Numbered from the stretch's first letter, positions 17,096 through 27,303 are shown. The stretch is 64,000 nt of DNA from Gaetbulibacter sp. S0825 (GCF_011777505.1 NZ_JAATJT010000003.1:186001-250000); one strand, 5' to 3'. The notes: generated from the sequence alone by a model not told the origin. A program made the numbers and translations.

Positions 17096-18829
17096 TTGAA
17101 ACAACTCTTTTTTATTGTACTATTAATTACAAACACTTTTTCTTTGTTTTCGCAAAGTGAACGAGTGCTTTCATTTCATTCAGACATTGAAGTAGACACC
17201 TCAAGTACCATCACTGTAAAAGAATCTATTAAAATTTATGCTAACGGAAACGTTTTTAAAAGAGGTATTACTCGTACTATACCAACAGTAAGTAGAGATA
17301 GTTCTGGTAGAAGCGTAAGATTAGATTATAAAATACTGTCTGTAGAAAGAGATGGTAGAGTTTCAAAATACCATACAGAAAAAGCAAGTAATGCCATTAC
17401 CATTTATGTTGGAGAAAGTGATGTGTTTTTAAATGAAGGTGAATACGACTACACAATTACTTATCGTATGAGTGGACAAATTCGGTTTTTTGACACTTAC
17501 GATGAAATTTACTGGAATGTCAATGGTTTTGATTGGGAGTTGCCTTTTGGTCAAGTGTCCAGTCAAATCACATTACCAGAAGGCGGAAGCATTATTCAAA
17601 ACGCTTGTTATACCGGTAGCTATGGCAGCGAAAGTAGCAACTGTAGTGCTACAATAATATCAGACAATAGTATAAGTTTTAATGCTAATAATTTTAGAGC
17701 TGGAGAAAACCTAACGGTTGCAGTAGGTTTTAACAAAGGCATTGTAAATCAACCTCCACCACCACCTCCTCCAACATTTTTTCAAAAGTTTGGAGCGCTT
17801 ATCTTAAGTGGACTTATAAGTTTAATACTTTTATTTTATTACGGTTTTACTTGGTTAAAGTTTGGTATTGACCCAGAAAAACCAACGGTATTTCCCCAAT
17901 TTGAAGTTCCAGAAAATATGACACCTGCTTCAGTTGGCATGTTAGATAAGTTCCGCTATCATGGCGATTTAATTACAGGTTCCATTTTAAATTTAGCAGT
18001 AAAAGGATATCTTAAAATTGAAGAAGATACTCAAGATTATGTTTTTGGCATCTTTAAAAGCAAAACGTTTTTTATCCATAAAGTAAAGGACGATACAGGA
18101 GCACTCAACGATGAAGAACGTGTACTGTTTAAAAAACTTTTTTCGACCACATCTACTGTAACCTTAGATGGAAAATACGACTCAAAAATACAAAGCGCGG
18201 TTAGCGCCTTTAAATCATCATTAAGGAAACAGCATCATGGTTTAATTTATCAAGGGTTCAATGCAAAATTTTGGGTAGTTCCAATATTAACAATCATCGC
18301 TTATGTGTTTTTGTTTGTCTTTTTAGCGTCGCAATATTTCCAAGGTGAAAATGATGGAGTGATATTCGTTTTATTCTTGATTTCAAATATTGTATTCTTT
18401 TTAATTTACCAATATTTAATTAGAAAACCTGCTGTAGAAAAACTAAGGCTTAAGTCATTAATTGATGGTTTTAAAATGTACATGAGTGCAGCCGAAGAAA
18501 AGCAAATTGCCCACTTTAATCCACCAAATTTAACTCCTGAAATTTTTGAAAAATTATTGCCATATGCAGTCGTGTTAGGAGCAGAAGATGTCTGGGGAAA
18601 CAAATTCCAAAACCTCATTGATAAATCGCTAATAGACCAAAGCTATCAACCAACATGGTACACTGGAGGACGTATTGGCAACTTCTCGACCTTTAACCAT
18701 ACCTTAAATTCATCATTATCCAATTCCTTAAGCAAATCTGCAACGCCACCATCAAGCAGTGGTAGTGGTTCTGGTGGTGGTGGATTCTCTGGCGGCGGAG
18801 GCGGTGGCGGCGGAGGTGGTGGCTGGTAG
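17096..18829 (+). CDS. DUF2207 (YgcG/TPM-linked) membrane protein with glycine-rich tail
   Basis: The 577 residues have a signal peptide (about 1-20), an extracytoplasmic beta domain (DUF2207, about 22-215), a Pro-rich linker (PPPPPPP near residue 223), one membrane helix (about 232-250), a cytoplasmic region, two more helices (about 395-415 and 422-440), and a Ser/Gly tail ending in more than ten consecutive glycines and Trp. The Gly-rich terminus is usual in this family. The start is TTG, in place 4 bases after lemA with the signal peptide beginning immediately. Function unknown; the LemA pairing is conserved. Confidence 0.9.
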   Translation: MKQLFFIVLLITNTFSLFSQSERVLSFHSDIEVDTSSTITVKESIKIYANGNVFKRGITRTIPTVSRDSSGRSVRLDYKILSVERDGRVSKYHTEKASNAITIYVGESDVFLNEGEYDYTITYRMSGQIRFFDTYDEIYWNVNGFDWELPFGQVSSQITLPEGGSIIQNACYTGSYGSESSNCSATIISDNSISFNANNFRAGENLTVAVGFNKGIVNQPPPPPPPTFFQKFGALILSGLISLILLFYYGFTWLKFGIDPEKPTVFPQFEVPENMTPASVGMLDKFRYHGDLITGSILNLAVKGYLKIEEDTQDYVFGIFKSKTFFIHKVKDDTGALNDEERVLFKKLFSTTSTVTLDGKYDSKIQSAVSAFKSSLRKQHHGLIYQGFNAKFWVVPILTIIAYVFLFVFLASQYFQGENDGVIFVLFLISNIVFFLIYQYLIRKPAVEKLRLKSLIDGFKMYMSAAEEKQIAHFNPPNLTPEIFEKLLPYAVVLGAEDVWGNKFQNLIDKSLIDQSYQPTWYTGGRIGNFSTFNHTLNSSLSNSLSKSATPPSSSGSGSGGGGFSGGGGGGGGGGGW

Positions 18830-18881
18830 GCGACACTGTTTTTTGTATAACAATTATACTATGTGCTTAAAATAGATGATT

Positions 18882-19259
18882 TTATGAAGGAAAAATTTGT
18901 TGCAAACAATTACTTTGATCATCTAAAAACTCATTAATCTCTTCAATAAATGTTTCTTTTTGTTCTTCTCGATTTATTGTTAGATGGATAACTATAGATT
19001 CTGTTTCTGGCTGAAGTCCAGTTGTAATAGTCCACGTTAAAGCATTAGGACATTCTAACAATGTAAAACGCAATCCTCCTCTAATTTCATTTCTAGTTAA
19101 AGTAAATTCACCCCAAATACTTCCAATACTGGCTTCAATATTATTTCGAATACTAATAATAATTATTTCATTGCTCATCAATTCTAGGTTTTCTAGAGTT
19201 AATAGCTCTTGTATATCTTTATCTTGTGTCTTTTGTTTAATAATTCGGAAAAACTCCAT
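18882..19259 (-). CDS. Hypothetical protein
   Basis: A 125-residue soluble protein with no signal peptide or membrane helix; no family recognised. It alternates acidic helical ends (KTQDKDIQELLTLENLEL and EEINEFLDDQSNCLQQ) with a central beta-rich part (IIIISIRNNIEASIGSIWGE). It is alone on its strand, just downstream of a decayed acetyltransferase gene on the same strand. Composition and codon use look like a real gene, but nothing else supports a function. Confidence 0.6.
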   Translation of the reverse strand: MEFFRIIKQKTQDKDIQELLTLENLELMSNEIIIISIRNNIEASIGSIWGEFTLTRNEIRGGLRFTLLECPNALTWTITTGLQPETESIVIHLTINREEQKETFIEEINEFLDDQSNCLQQIFPS

Positions 19260-19275
19260 GTTAAACTTATTTTTT

Positions 19276-19482
19276 TTAATTTTTATATTCCAATTCGAGT
19301 ATCGACATAATTATTAGGCTTTGGTATTCTCCATCTTTAAAAATACTATCTCTTAATATACCCGCTTCTTTAAACCCTTTGGTTTGATATAAATCGTTTT
19401 CTTTGATTGGATTAAGTATTAGTAATTGAAAGTGTTTTTTCTGAAGTTCGTTTAATGCTTTAATATAAACTTTTTTAATTGT
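19276..19482 (-). pseudogene. Remnant of a GNAT N-acetyltransferase gene (C-terminal part)
   Basis: An open stretch of 68 codons ends at a TAA at 19276-19278 and is bounded upstream by an in-frame stop, with no usable start codon. Its translation contains LYQTKGFKEAGILRD and SIFKDGEYQSLIIMSIL, the acceptor-side end typical of RimJ/spermidine-type GNAT acetyltransferases (lgF.e.G.lrd...kdG.y.s.iiMs). The N-terminal half with the acetyl-CoA binding loop is absent, so this is a decayed or deleted gene. Confidence 0.7.
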
Positions 19483-19529
19483 TTATATTAAATGTTAAAC
19501 GAAGTTAGCCTTTTAAAGTGATAAAATCA

Positions 19530-19547
19530 ATACGTATAACTACGTAT
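19530..19547. promoter_or_regulatory. Dyad ATACGTA-N4-TACGTAT upstream of uvrA
   Basis: ATACGTA (19530-19536) and TACGTAT (19541-19547) are perfect reverse complements around TAAC. The site can also be read as two TACGTATA direct repeats one helical turn apart. It ends 36 bases before the -33 TTTG of uvrA, a reasonable place for an activator or repressor. Confidence 0.5.
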
Positions 19548-19583
19548 ATAAACCCACACTTATCAACAATTCACTGTTAGTAC

Positions 19584-19619
19584 TTTGCTTCGTATTTACC
19601 TATAAAATCTGTACCTTTG
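19584..19619 (+). promoter_or_regulatory. uvrA promoter
   Basis: TTTG (19584-19587) and TACCTTTG (19612-19619) match the -33 and -7 elements; the 24-base spacing is slightly long. A TTG inside the -7 element is in frame with uvrA but would be upstream of transcription start, which is why the ATG at 19635 is preferred. Confidence 0.65.
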
Positions 19620-19634
19620 CAACTTTGCCAATTT

Positions 19635-22466
19635 ATGACCAATTTTAAAGACTATATAGATGTTCAAGGTGCTAGGGTTCACAACCTAAAAAACATAGAT
19701 GTGACTATCCCTAGAGAAAAACTTGTAGTAATTACAGGCTTATCTGGTAGTGGTAAATCATCCTTGGCGTTCGACACCATTTATGCCGAAGGACAACGAC
19801 GCTACATTGAGACTTTTTCTGCCTATGCACGACAGTTTTTAGGTGGTTTAGAACGTCCAGATGTCGATAAAATTGATGGTCTTTCGCCAGTTATTGCCAT
19901 AGAGCAAAAAACAACCAGCAAATCACCACGCTCTACTGTTGGCACGATTACTGAGATTTACGATTTTTTACGTCTGTTATATGCACGTGCAAGTGATGCC
20001 TACAGTTTTAACACTGGCGAAAAAATGGTAAGCTATAACGATGAGCAAATTCAAGCCTTGATTATAGAGAGTTTCGCAGGCAAACGTATCAATATTTTAG
20101 CACCAGTAGTACGTTCTAGAAAAGGACATTACCGCGAACTCTTTGAACAAATTGCCAAACAAGGCTTTGTAAAGGTGCGAACTGATGGAGAAATTAAAGA
20201 CCTTGTAAAAGGCATGAAACTGGATCGTTATAAAACTCACGATATAGAAATTGTGATTGACAGACTCAAAATTGATGAGAATGTTGATAACGACAAACGC
20301 CTCACTGAAAGCATTAATACTGCCATGTATCATGGTGACAATGTGCTTATGGTAATTGATAACGACACCAACGAAGTTCGCTATTTTAGTAGAAACCTTA
20401 TGTGTCCTTCATCTGGAATTTCGTACCCAAACCCTGAGCCAAATAACTTCTCATTTAACTCTCCAAAAGGCGCTTGTAGCAAGTGTAATGGTATTGGAAC
20501 CTTATACGAAGTAAATGAAGAAAAGATTATTCCAGACCCAACATTATCTATAAAAAATGGTGGATTAGCACCTCAAGGACCACAAAAAAACTCTTGGATT
20601 TTTAAGCAATTGGAAGCAATCGCAATGCGTTATGAATTCGATTTGGCTGACCCAATACATAAAATCCCTAAAGATGCTATGCAAATGATTTTGTATGGTG
20701 GTAACGAAAAATTTACCGTAGATAGTAAAACCTTAGGTGTATCAAGAAATTATAGCATCGATTTTGAAGGGATAGCTAATTTTATTGAGAGCCAATATAG
20801 AAATGCAGAGTCTACCTCAATTAAACGTTGGGCAAAAGACTATATGGATAAGGTGGTGTGCTCCGATTGTGGAGGTTCACGATTAAAGAAAGAATCATTA
20901 TACTTTAAAGTTAATGGTAAAAACATTTCGGAATTAGCCAATTTGGATATTGTTGATTTAGCAGATTGGTTTGAGAATCTAGAAAACCATTTATCGGATA
21001 AGCAAAAAGCAATTTCAGAAGAAATCATCAAAGAAATAAGGGCAAGAGTTCAGTTTTTATTAGATGTTGGTCTTACGTATTTAACCATAGACAGAAGCTC
21101 AAAATCTCTTTCTGGTGGTGAAGCACAACGTATTCGTTTAGCAACTCAAATAGGGTCGCAATTGGTTGGCGTACTTTATATTTTAGATGAACCAAGTATT
21201 GGTTTACACCAACGTGATAACGAAAAACTCATCAATTCGTTAATCTCTCTGAGAGATATTGGTAACTCAGTCATTGTGGTTGAGCATGATAAAGACATGA
21301 TTGAACGCGCAGACCATGTGATAGATATTGGTCCTTTTGCAGGAAAACATGGAGGTGAAATTATTAGCGAAGGGACTCCTAAAGAACTATTAACACACCA
21401 TACACTCACCGCAGATTATTTAAACGGAACAAAAGAAATTGAGATTCCGAAAAAACGACGCAACGGTAACGGAAAAACAATGAGTTTAACTGGTTGCACT
21501 GGGAATAATTTAAAAAATGTGTCGGTAAAGTTTCCGTTAGGAAAAATGATTGGTGTTACTGGTGTTTCTGGTAGTGGGAAGTCCACATTAATTAACGAAA
21601 CCCTCTACCCTATTTTAAACAACTACTATTTTAATGGTGTAAAAACACCAATGCCTTATACCAAAATTAATGGCTTAAAGCATATCGACAAAGTGATTGA
21701 TATTAATCAGTCGCCAATTGGCCGAACACCACGCAGTAATCCTGCTACATACACAGGCGTTTTTAGTGAAATACGGAGTTTGTTTGCTAAAATTCCTGAA
21801 GCGATGATACGTGGTTACAAACCTGGTCGTTTTAGTTTTAATGTCGCTGGTGGACGCTGTGAAACCTGTAAAGGTGGTGGTTTGCGAGTGATTGAAATGA
21901 ATTTCCTGCCAGATGTCTATGTGGAGTGTGAAACTTGCCAAGGCAAGCGTTTTAATCGTGAAACGTTAGAGATACGCTACAAAGGAAAATCGATTAGCGA
22001 TGTGTTGAATATGACTATTGAAGAAGCTGTTCCGTTTTTTGAATTGATTCCAAAAATTCATAGAAAACTAAAAACCATTCAAGATGTTGGTTTGGGTTAT
22101 ATTTCTTTGGGTCAACAAAGTACGACACTTTCAGGTGGTGAAGCACAGCGTATAAAACTCGCTACCGAATTAAGTAAACGCGATACAGGAAACACCTTTT
22201 ATATTCTCGATGAGCCTACAACTGGCTTGCATTTTGAAGATATTAGAGTATTAATGTTAGTACTTAACAAGTTAGTAGACAAAGGTAATACTGTGCTAAT
22301 TATTGAACATAATATGGACGTTATAAAAACGGTAGATCACATTATTGATATTGGCTATGAAGGTGGTAAAGGTGGTGGACAAATCATTGTAGAAGGCACT
22401 CCCGAAGAAGTAGCAAAACATCCAAAAAGCTATACAGCTAAGTTCCTAAAAAAAGAACTAAATTAG
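19635..22466 (+). CDS. uvrA: Excinuclease ABC subunit A (UvrA)
   Basis: Damage-recognition ATPase of nucleotide excision repair; it works with UvrB and UvrC in the cytoplasm. The 943 residues contain two ABC ATPase modules, with Walker [10 protein letters not shown] (about 35-43) and GVSGSGKST, and the signature LSGGEAQR in each. The zinc-finger cysteines are [14 protein letters not shown] and the CETCKGGG...CETCQGK pair, the last being the damage-sensing finger. The ATG at 19635 ([20 protein letters not shown]) is chosen over an upstream in-frame TTG because that TTG falls in the -7 promoter element. The next three genes follow with short gaps and may be cotranscribed. Confidence 0.98.
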   Translation: MTNFKDYIDVQGARVHNLKNIDVTIPREKLVVITGLSGSGKSSLAFDTIYAEGQRRYIETFSAYARQFLGGLERPDVDKIDGLSPVIAIEQKTTSKSPRSTVGTITEIYDFLRLLYARASDAYSFNTGEKMVSYNDEQIQALIIESFAGKRINILAPVVRSRKGHYRELFEQIAKQGFVKVRTDGEIKDLVKGMKLDRYKTHDIEIVIDRLKIDENVDNDKRLTESINTAMYHGDNVLMVIDNDTNEVRYFSRNLMCPSSGISYPNPEPNNFSFNSPKGACSKCNGIGTLYEVNEEKIIPDPTLSIKNGGLAPQGPQKNSWIFKQLEAIAMRYEFDLADPIHKIPKDAMQMILYGGNEKFTVDSKTLGVSRNYSIDFEGIANFIESQYRNAESTSIKRWAKDYMDKVVCSDCGGSRLKKESLYFKVNGKNISELANLDIVDLADWFENLENHLSDKQKAISEEIIKEIRARVQFLLDVGLTYLTIDRSSKSLSGGEAQRIRLATQIGSQLVGVLYILDEPSIGLHQRDNEKLINSLISLRDIGNSVIVVEHDKDMIERADHVIDIGPFAGKHGGEIISEGTPKELLTHHTLTADYLNGTKEIEIPKKRRNGNGKTMSLTGCTGNNLKNVSVKFPLGKMIGVTGVSGSGKSTLINETLYPILNNYYFNGVKTPMPYTKINGLKHIDKVIDINQSPIGRTPRSNPATYTGVFSEIRSLFAKIPEAMIRGYKPGRFSFNVAGGRCETCKGGGLRVIEMNFLPDVYVECETCQGKRFNRETLEIRYKGKSISDVLNMTIEEAVPFFELIPKIHRKLKTIQDVGLGYISLGQQSTTLSGGEAQRIKLATELSKRDTGNTFYILDEPTTGLHFEDIRVLMLVLNKLVDKGNTVLIIEHNMDVIKTVDHIIDIGYEGGKGGGQIIVEGTPEEVAKHPKSYTAKFLKKELN

Positions 22467-22495
22467 CCTTTGGTTAAAATTAAACAAAAGAATTT

Positions 22496-23185
22496 ATGAA
22501 TAAGGAATTACATCCAAAAGGTTGGAATGAAATAAAAACAAATGACTCATGGGCAATTTTTAAAATCATGGGAGAATTTGTAAATGGTTATGAAAAATTA
22601 AGTCGCATTGGTCCTTGTGTGTCCATATTTGGATCTGCTAGAACAAAACCAGATAATAAATATTACAAATTAGCGCAAAGTGTAGCCCAAGCAATAGTAG
22701 AAGCTGGTTATGGCGTTATTACAGGTGGTGGCCCAGGAATTATGGAAGCTGGTAACAAAGGTGCACATCTGGCTGGAGGAACCTCAGTTGGATTAAATAT
22801 AGACTTACCTTTTGAGCAGCATGACAATCCATATATAGATAGTGACAAGAGCCTTGATTTTGATTATTTCTTTGTTAGAAAAGTAATGTTTGTAAAATAT
22901 TCACAAGGGTTTGTGGTAATGCCTGGTGGTTTTGGCACACTTGATGAATTGTTTGAAGCGATGACTCTTATTCAAACTAATAAAATTGAGAAGTTTCCAA
23001 TTATCCTAGTTGGCACTGAGTTTTGGAGTGGTATTATGGATTGGGTTAAAGACACGCTACTTGATAAATTTGGAAATATTAGCGCAACCGATTTAGATTT
23101 AATCAATCTAGTAGATACAGAAGCTGAAGTTATTGACATTTTAGATTCATTCTATAAGAAATACGAGCTAAGTCCAAACTTTTAA
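22496..23185 (+). CDS. TIGR00730-family Rossmann-fold (LOG/lysine decarboxylase-like) protein
   Basis: Nucleotide-5'-monophosphate phosphoribohydrolase-like fold. In plants and some bacteria LOG enzymes release free cytokinin bases from their nucleotides; in others they probably act in nucleotide salvage. The 229 residues contain the conserved GGGPGIMEAGNKGA loop (about residue 79), and PGGFGTLDE (about residue 143) with the catalytic Glu and Arg-neighbouring loop. The old name lysine decarboxylase is not supported by the motif. It lies 29 bases after uvrA and 25 before the nuclease-like gene. Confidence 0.9.
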   Translation: MNKELHPKGWNEIKTNDSWAIFKIMGEFVNGYEKLSRIGPCVSIFGSARTKPDNKYYKLAQSVAQAIVEAGYGVITGGGPGIMEAGNKGAHLAGGTSVGLNIDLPFEQHDNPYIDSDKSLDFDYFFVRKVMFVKYSQGFVVMPGGFGTLDELFEAMTLIQTNKIEKFPIILVGTEFWSGIMDWVKDTLLDKFGNISATDLDLINLVDTEAEVIDILDSFYKKYELSPNF

Positions 23186-23210
23186 TATAATTAATCCTTT
23201 CTCCCTAAGA

Positions 23211-24467
23211 ATGGTAAAAAAATACATAGTAGTAATTTTAGTAATGCTCACTAGTTTTTTTGGGTTTTCACAAGAAACCTTTAAAGCTATGTTTTATAAT
23301 GTGCTAAACTTTCCCTTACAGCAACCAGCAAGTAGGATTCAACATTTAGATGTGGTTCTAAATGACTATTTGCCTGATTTATTCATGATTTGTGAGTTAA
23401 ACACTGAAGCTGGAGCAAATACCATATTGCAAACCATGCAATTTATTAATCCAGATTACCAAAGAGCCGCTTTTGTAGAAAACACTTCTGATGATAATTT
23501 TGGTGACCAGAATGAATTACAGAATATGATTTTTTATGATAGCTCTAAATTTATTTTAGAATCGCAAGCAGTTGTTACAACTATTTACCGTGATTTTAAT
23601 CATTATAAATTAAAGTTAAACGCCACCGATCAAGCTAGTAATCCTGTATATCTAGACGTATTTGTAACGCATTTAAAATCTTCCAGCGGAACTGCCAACA
23701 AAAATTTACGCAAACAAATGGTTGATGCTTTTGTGGCATATCTAAGTACGATGCCTAACGATAGTAATATTTTATTAGCTGGAGATTTAAACCTATATAC
23801 CTCTTCTGAACCTGCTTTTCAAGAATTACTTGATAACACCAATAATATTACCTTAATGGATCCAGCAAATCGTATTGGAAGCTGGAGTAATAACACAACA
23901 TATTTGGATGTATTTACACAATCTACAAGAACCACAAATGCTCTAGGTGGCGCAAGTGGTGGTTTTGACGATAGATTTGATTTTATTATGACATCTGAAA
24001 ATATGACTACAAATCCTGATATTTCTTTTGTTTCTGGAACTTATCAAGCCTACGGAAACAATAATAATATTAACTGTTATAACGCTGATATTAATTCTGC
24101 GAATTGTAGTGGTGCCTCCTTTAGCCAATCCATTAGAGATGCGCTTTACTATTTTAGCGACCACTTGCCAGTAACATTAACATTAGAAACCAATAGGTCT
24201 TTATTAAATACCAAAACAGTAGAGTTTAAAAACGGAATAACTATTGAGGGAAGTAATTTAGTGGGTGACATCGTTACATTAAAAATAAGTGAGCAACTAG
24301 ATATAAATAGATTAACTATTTATAACATTCTAGGTCAAAAAATGAAAGAATTCCAAGTTAATGATAGGAATTTTGCAACTTTAAATGTTTCATACTTGTC
24401 AACTGGTATGTATTATATTATTGCTGACAAAAAATTAACAGAGCCCTTAAAATTTATCAAACGCTAA
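23211..24467 (+). CDS. Secreted endonuclease/exonuclease/phosphatase-family protein with T9SS sorting domain
   Basis: A 418-residue exported protein. It has a signal peptide (about 1-20), then an EEP-fold domain (about 22-325) with the metal Glu in FMICELN (about residue 63), GDLNLY (about residue 193) and the catalytic SDHLP (about residue 319), and a C-terminal type IX secretion domain (about 335-418: LTIYNILGQKMKEF, LSTGMYYIIADKK, KFIKR). It is therefore probably a surface-bound or released phosphodiesterase; nuclease, sphingomyelinase-like or inositol phosphatase activity are all possible. Followed with a 1-base gap by the M1-like gene. Confidence 0.88.
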   Translation: MVKKYIVVILVMLTSFFGFSQETFKAMFYNVLNFPLQQPASRIQHLDVVLNDYLPDLFMICELNTEAGANTILQTMQFINPDYQRAAFVENTSDDNFGDQNELQNMIFYDSSKFILESQAVVTTIYRDFNHYKLKLNATDQASNPVYLDVFVTHLKSSSGTANKNLRKQMVDAFVAYLSTMPNDSNILLAGDLNLYTSSEPAFQELLDNTNNITLMDPANRIGSWSNNTTYLDVFTQSTRTTNALGGASGGFDDRFDFIMTSENMTTNPDISFVSGTYQAYGNNNNINCYNADINSANCSGASFSQSIRDALYYFSDHLPVTLTLETNRSLLNTKTVEFKNGITIEGSNLVGDIVTLKISEQLDINRLTIYNILGQKMKEFQVNDRNFATLNVSYLSTGMYYIIADKKLTEPLKFIKR

Positions 24468-24468
24468 T

Positions 24469-27303
24469 TTGAGAAACAAAATTCTACATATATTAATTGC
24501 TGCTTTAGTATGTGCTAACGCATTCAGTCAAGATAAAATTGACATAAAAGCGACGTTTAATGTAGAATTTGATCAAATACAAATCCACCAGTTCATTGCT
24601 TATAAAAATGTATCGAAAGACACTTTAAAGAATATCTATTTAAACGATTGGAGTAATAGCTATTCAACAAAATCAACGCCTTTAGCTAAACGTTTTTCCG
24701 AAGAGTATGATGGCAAATTTCATTTTGCCGAAAGTGAAGAACGTGGATTTACGGTTATAACATCCATAGTCAATACAAAAAATACCCGTTTAAATTTTGA
24801 AAGGCTACAAGAACATCCAGATGTATTAAAAATAGATTTAGCAAATCCCTTACTTCCTAACGAAAGCTATAATATTATATTAGAATATATTGTAAAACTG
24901 CCCAAAACAAAATTCACAGATTATGGTGTCACGCCTTTAAAAGATTACAACTTAAAATATTGGTACATAACACCAGCTGTATATAATGGCGACTGGAATT
25001 ACTATAGCAATAAAAATTTGGATGATCTTTTTATCCCAAAAGCTGACATAACGTTACAAGTAGAGTTTCCGAGAAATTATGTGTTGACTTCAGAGTTAGA
25101 TTTAGTAAATACCACGCAAAGCAACAATTCTCAAACAATTCTCTTGCAAGGAACTAATAGAGTAGATAGTAAATTGTTTTTACAAAAACTACCATCCTAT
25201 AAAACAGTTCAAACTGATAATTTTTCTATAGTATCAAATTACACCGAAAAAGATTTAGAACCATCTAAAAAAGCCATTATCACTGATAAAATAACAGCTT
25301 TTGTAACAAAACATCTTGGATCATATCCTCATAAAAAACTTATTGTTTCAAATATTGATACTAAAAAAGATCCTGTGTATGGTTTAAACCAACTACCAGA
25401 TTTTATAAGACCATTTCCTAAAAATTTCCAATACGAATTACAGTTATTAAAAACCACTCTTGGTAATTATCTAGACAACACCTTACTTATCAACCCAAGG
25501 AAAGAGCAATGGCTAAAAGATGGAATTCAAGTATATTTTCTAATTAAATATATTGAAGAGAATTATCCAGATATGAAATTAGCTGGTACTCTAGCCGAAA
25601 TTTGGGGACTAAGATCTTTTCATGCTGCATCTTTAAAATTTAATGAGCAATATAATTTAGTGTATTTACACATGGCCAGAACCAATAGAGATCAAGCTTT
25701 AACAACTTCAAAAGATTCTCTATTGCGTTTTAATAGTGATTTAGCAAATAAATATAAAGCTGGAGTTGGATTAAAATACCTGGACGATTTTATTAACGCT
25801 CAAACTTTAGAAAACACACTAAAGGAATTTTTAAAAAATAACCAACTGGAGAATACGTCTACCAAAGCATTTGAAACATTTTTAAAATCTAAAACCAATA
25901 AAAACCTCGATTGGTTTTTTAAAGAGTACATCAACACCAATAAAAAGATAGATTTTAAAATTAAGGCTGTAAAAAAGACTGAAGACTCTGTAACACTTAC
26001 CATAAAGAATAAGCGAAACAACAGTATGCCAATTTCGTTGTTCACACTAAGAAACGATACTGTAACATCAAAAACTTGGATAGAGAATATCAAGAATAGT
26101 AAAACCATTACTATTCCAAAACATGACATTAACAAGTTAGTTTTAAATTACGACAACTCTATTCCAGAATACAACTTAAGAGACAACTGGAAGTCTTTAA
26201 ACGGTTTTTTAGCAAATAACAAACCTTTACAAGTTAGACTATTTAAGGATTTGGAAGATCCATCTAAAACACAACTATTTTTAATGCCAGTTGTGGAGTT
26301 TAGAAATATATATGATGGATTGATTCTTGGTGGAAAATTTTATAACAAAACCTTATTGCGTCGTGGATTTAATTATAAAATCTCACCTAATTATGGTACA
26401 AAATCTAAGTCATTTACTTTTTCGGCTTCAGTCAGTTACACACATAATATTGAAAACAAGGATTTATATGCAGTTTCATATGGGCTATCTGGGAAGTACT
26501 CTTCGTATGCGCCAGATTTATTCGCAAGAGTTATCACACCTTATTTAAGGTTTAATTTTAGAGATCATACAGACTATAGATCAAACAAATTTCAATCTCT
26601 TAATTTTAGGTATTTAGATATTAACAGAGATGAAGATATTAATAACATAGCCAATAACACCAACCCAAACTATAGTATTTTTAACGCAAGGTACGTCAAT
26701 ACAAACCCAGGATTGATAAACTATTACAAGTGGTTTACCGATTTTCAGTTGTCAAAAAATTTCGGAAAGCTATCGTTTAATTATGAATTTAGAAAACTAT
26801 TTGAAAGCAACAGACAAATCAATATTCGCTTTTTTGCTGGTGCTTTTTTATACAACAAAAACCCTACAGGTTCCGATTATTTTAGCTTCGCTCTAGATCG
26901 ACCAACTGATTATTTATTTGATTATAACTATTTAGGGCGCTCAGAAGCTTCAGGAATATTCAGTCAACAAATCATTATAGCCGAAGGTGGTTTTAAATCA
27001 AAATTAAATACCCCATTTGCAAACAGGTGGATAAGTTCTGTCAATTTTAGTACTACTCTTTGGAAATATATTCAGGCCTATACCGATTTTGGTTTAGTGA
27101 AAAATGCCCTTAATCCTGTCAAATTTCAATATGATTCAGGTTTAAGAGTCAATTTAGTTACCGATTATTTTGAAGTCTACTTCCCTATTTACTCAAATCT
27201 TGGATGGGAAATAGGACAACCAAATTACGATCAAAAAATACGCTTTGTATTTACGGTAGACCCAAAATCTCTTTTAGGATTATTCCGTAGAAAATGGTAC
27301 TAG
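24469..27303 (+). CDS. M1-aminopeptidase-like protein lacking the HExxH motif, with C-terminal outer-membrane-type region
   Basis: A 944-residue exported protein; signal peptide about 1-20 (LIAALVCANAFSQ). Residues about 20-480 follow the gluzincin (M1) layout: an N-terminal beta region, then the helical region with WLKDGIQVYFLIKYIEENYP, where active enzymes have a Glu-Gly-x-A segment. No HExxH occurs anywhere in the protein, and the corresponding stretch reads LLKTTLGNYL, so zinc peptidase activity is unlikely. The C-terminal 350 residues alternate like a beta barrel (GLILGGKFYNKTLLRRG) and end in an aromatic residue. The start is TTG, one base after the previous stop. Role unknown. Confidence 0.75.
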   Translation: MRNKILHILIAALVCANAFSQDKIDIKATFNVEFDQIQIHQFIAYKNVSKDTLKNIYLNDWSNSYSTKSTPLAKRFSEEYDGKFHFAESEERGFTVITSIVNTKNTRLNFERLQEHPDVLKIDLANPLLPNESYNIILEYIVKLPKTKFTDYGVTPLKDYNLKYWYITPAVYNGDWNYYSNKNLDDLFIPKADITLQVEFPRNYVLTSELDLVNTTQSNNSQTILLQGTNRVDSKLFLQKLPSYKTVQTDNFSIVSNYTEKDLEPSKKAIITDKITAFVTKHLGSYPHKKLIVSNIDTKKDPVYGLNQLPDFIRPFPKNFQYELQLLKTTLGNYLDNTLLINPRKEQWLKDGIQVYFLIKYIEENYPDMKLAGTLAEIWGLRSFHAASLKFNEQYNLVYLHMARTNRDQALTTSKDSLLRFNSDLANKYKAGVGLKYLDDFINAQTLENTLKEFLKNNQLENTSTKAFETFLKSKTNKNLDWFFKEYINTNKKIDFKIKAVKKTEDSVTLTIKNKRNNSMPISLFTLRNDTVTSKTWIENIKNSKTITIPKHDINKLVLNYDNSIPEYNLRDNWKSLNGFLANNKPLQVRLFKDLEDPSKTQLFLMPVVEFRNIYDGLILGGKFYNKTLLRRGFNYKISPNYGTKSKSFTFSASVSYTHNIENKDLYAVSYGLSGKYSSYAPDLFARVITPYLRFNFRDHTDYRSNKFQSLNFRYLDINRDEDINNIANNTNPNYSIFNARYVNTNPGLINYYKWFTDFQLSKNFGKLSFNYEFRKLFESNRQINIRFFAGAFLYNKNPTGSDYFSFALDRPTDYLFDYNYLGRSEASGIFSQQIIIAEGGFKSKLNTPFANRWISSVNFSTTLWKYIQAYTDFGLVKNALNPVKFQYDSGLRVNLVTDYFEVYFPIYSNLGWEIGQPNYDQKIRFVFTVDPKSLLGLFRRKWY

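Noticed and set aside
19501-19560. CRISPR-like short repeats (TACGTATA twice)
   Set aside because: Only two 8-bp copies one helical turn apart and no spacers; better read as a regulator site.
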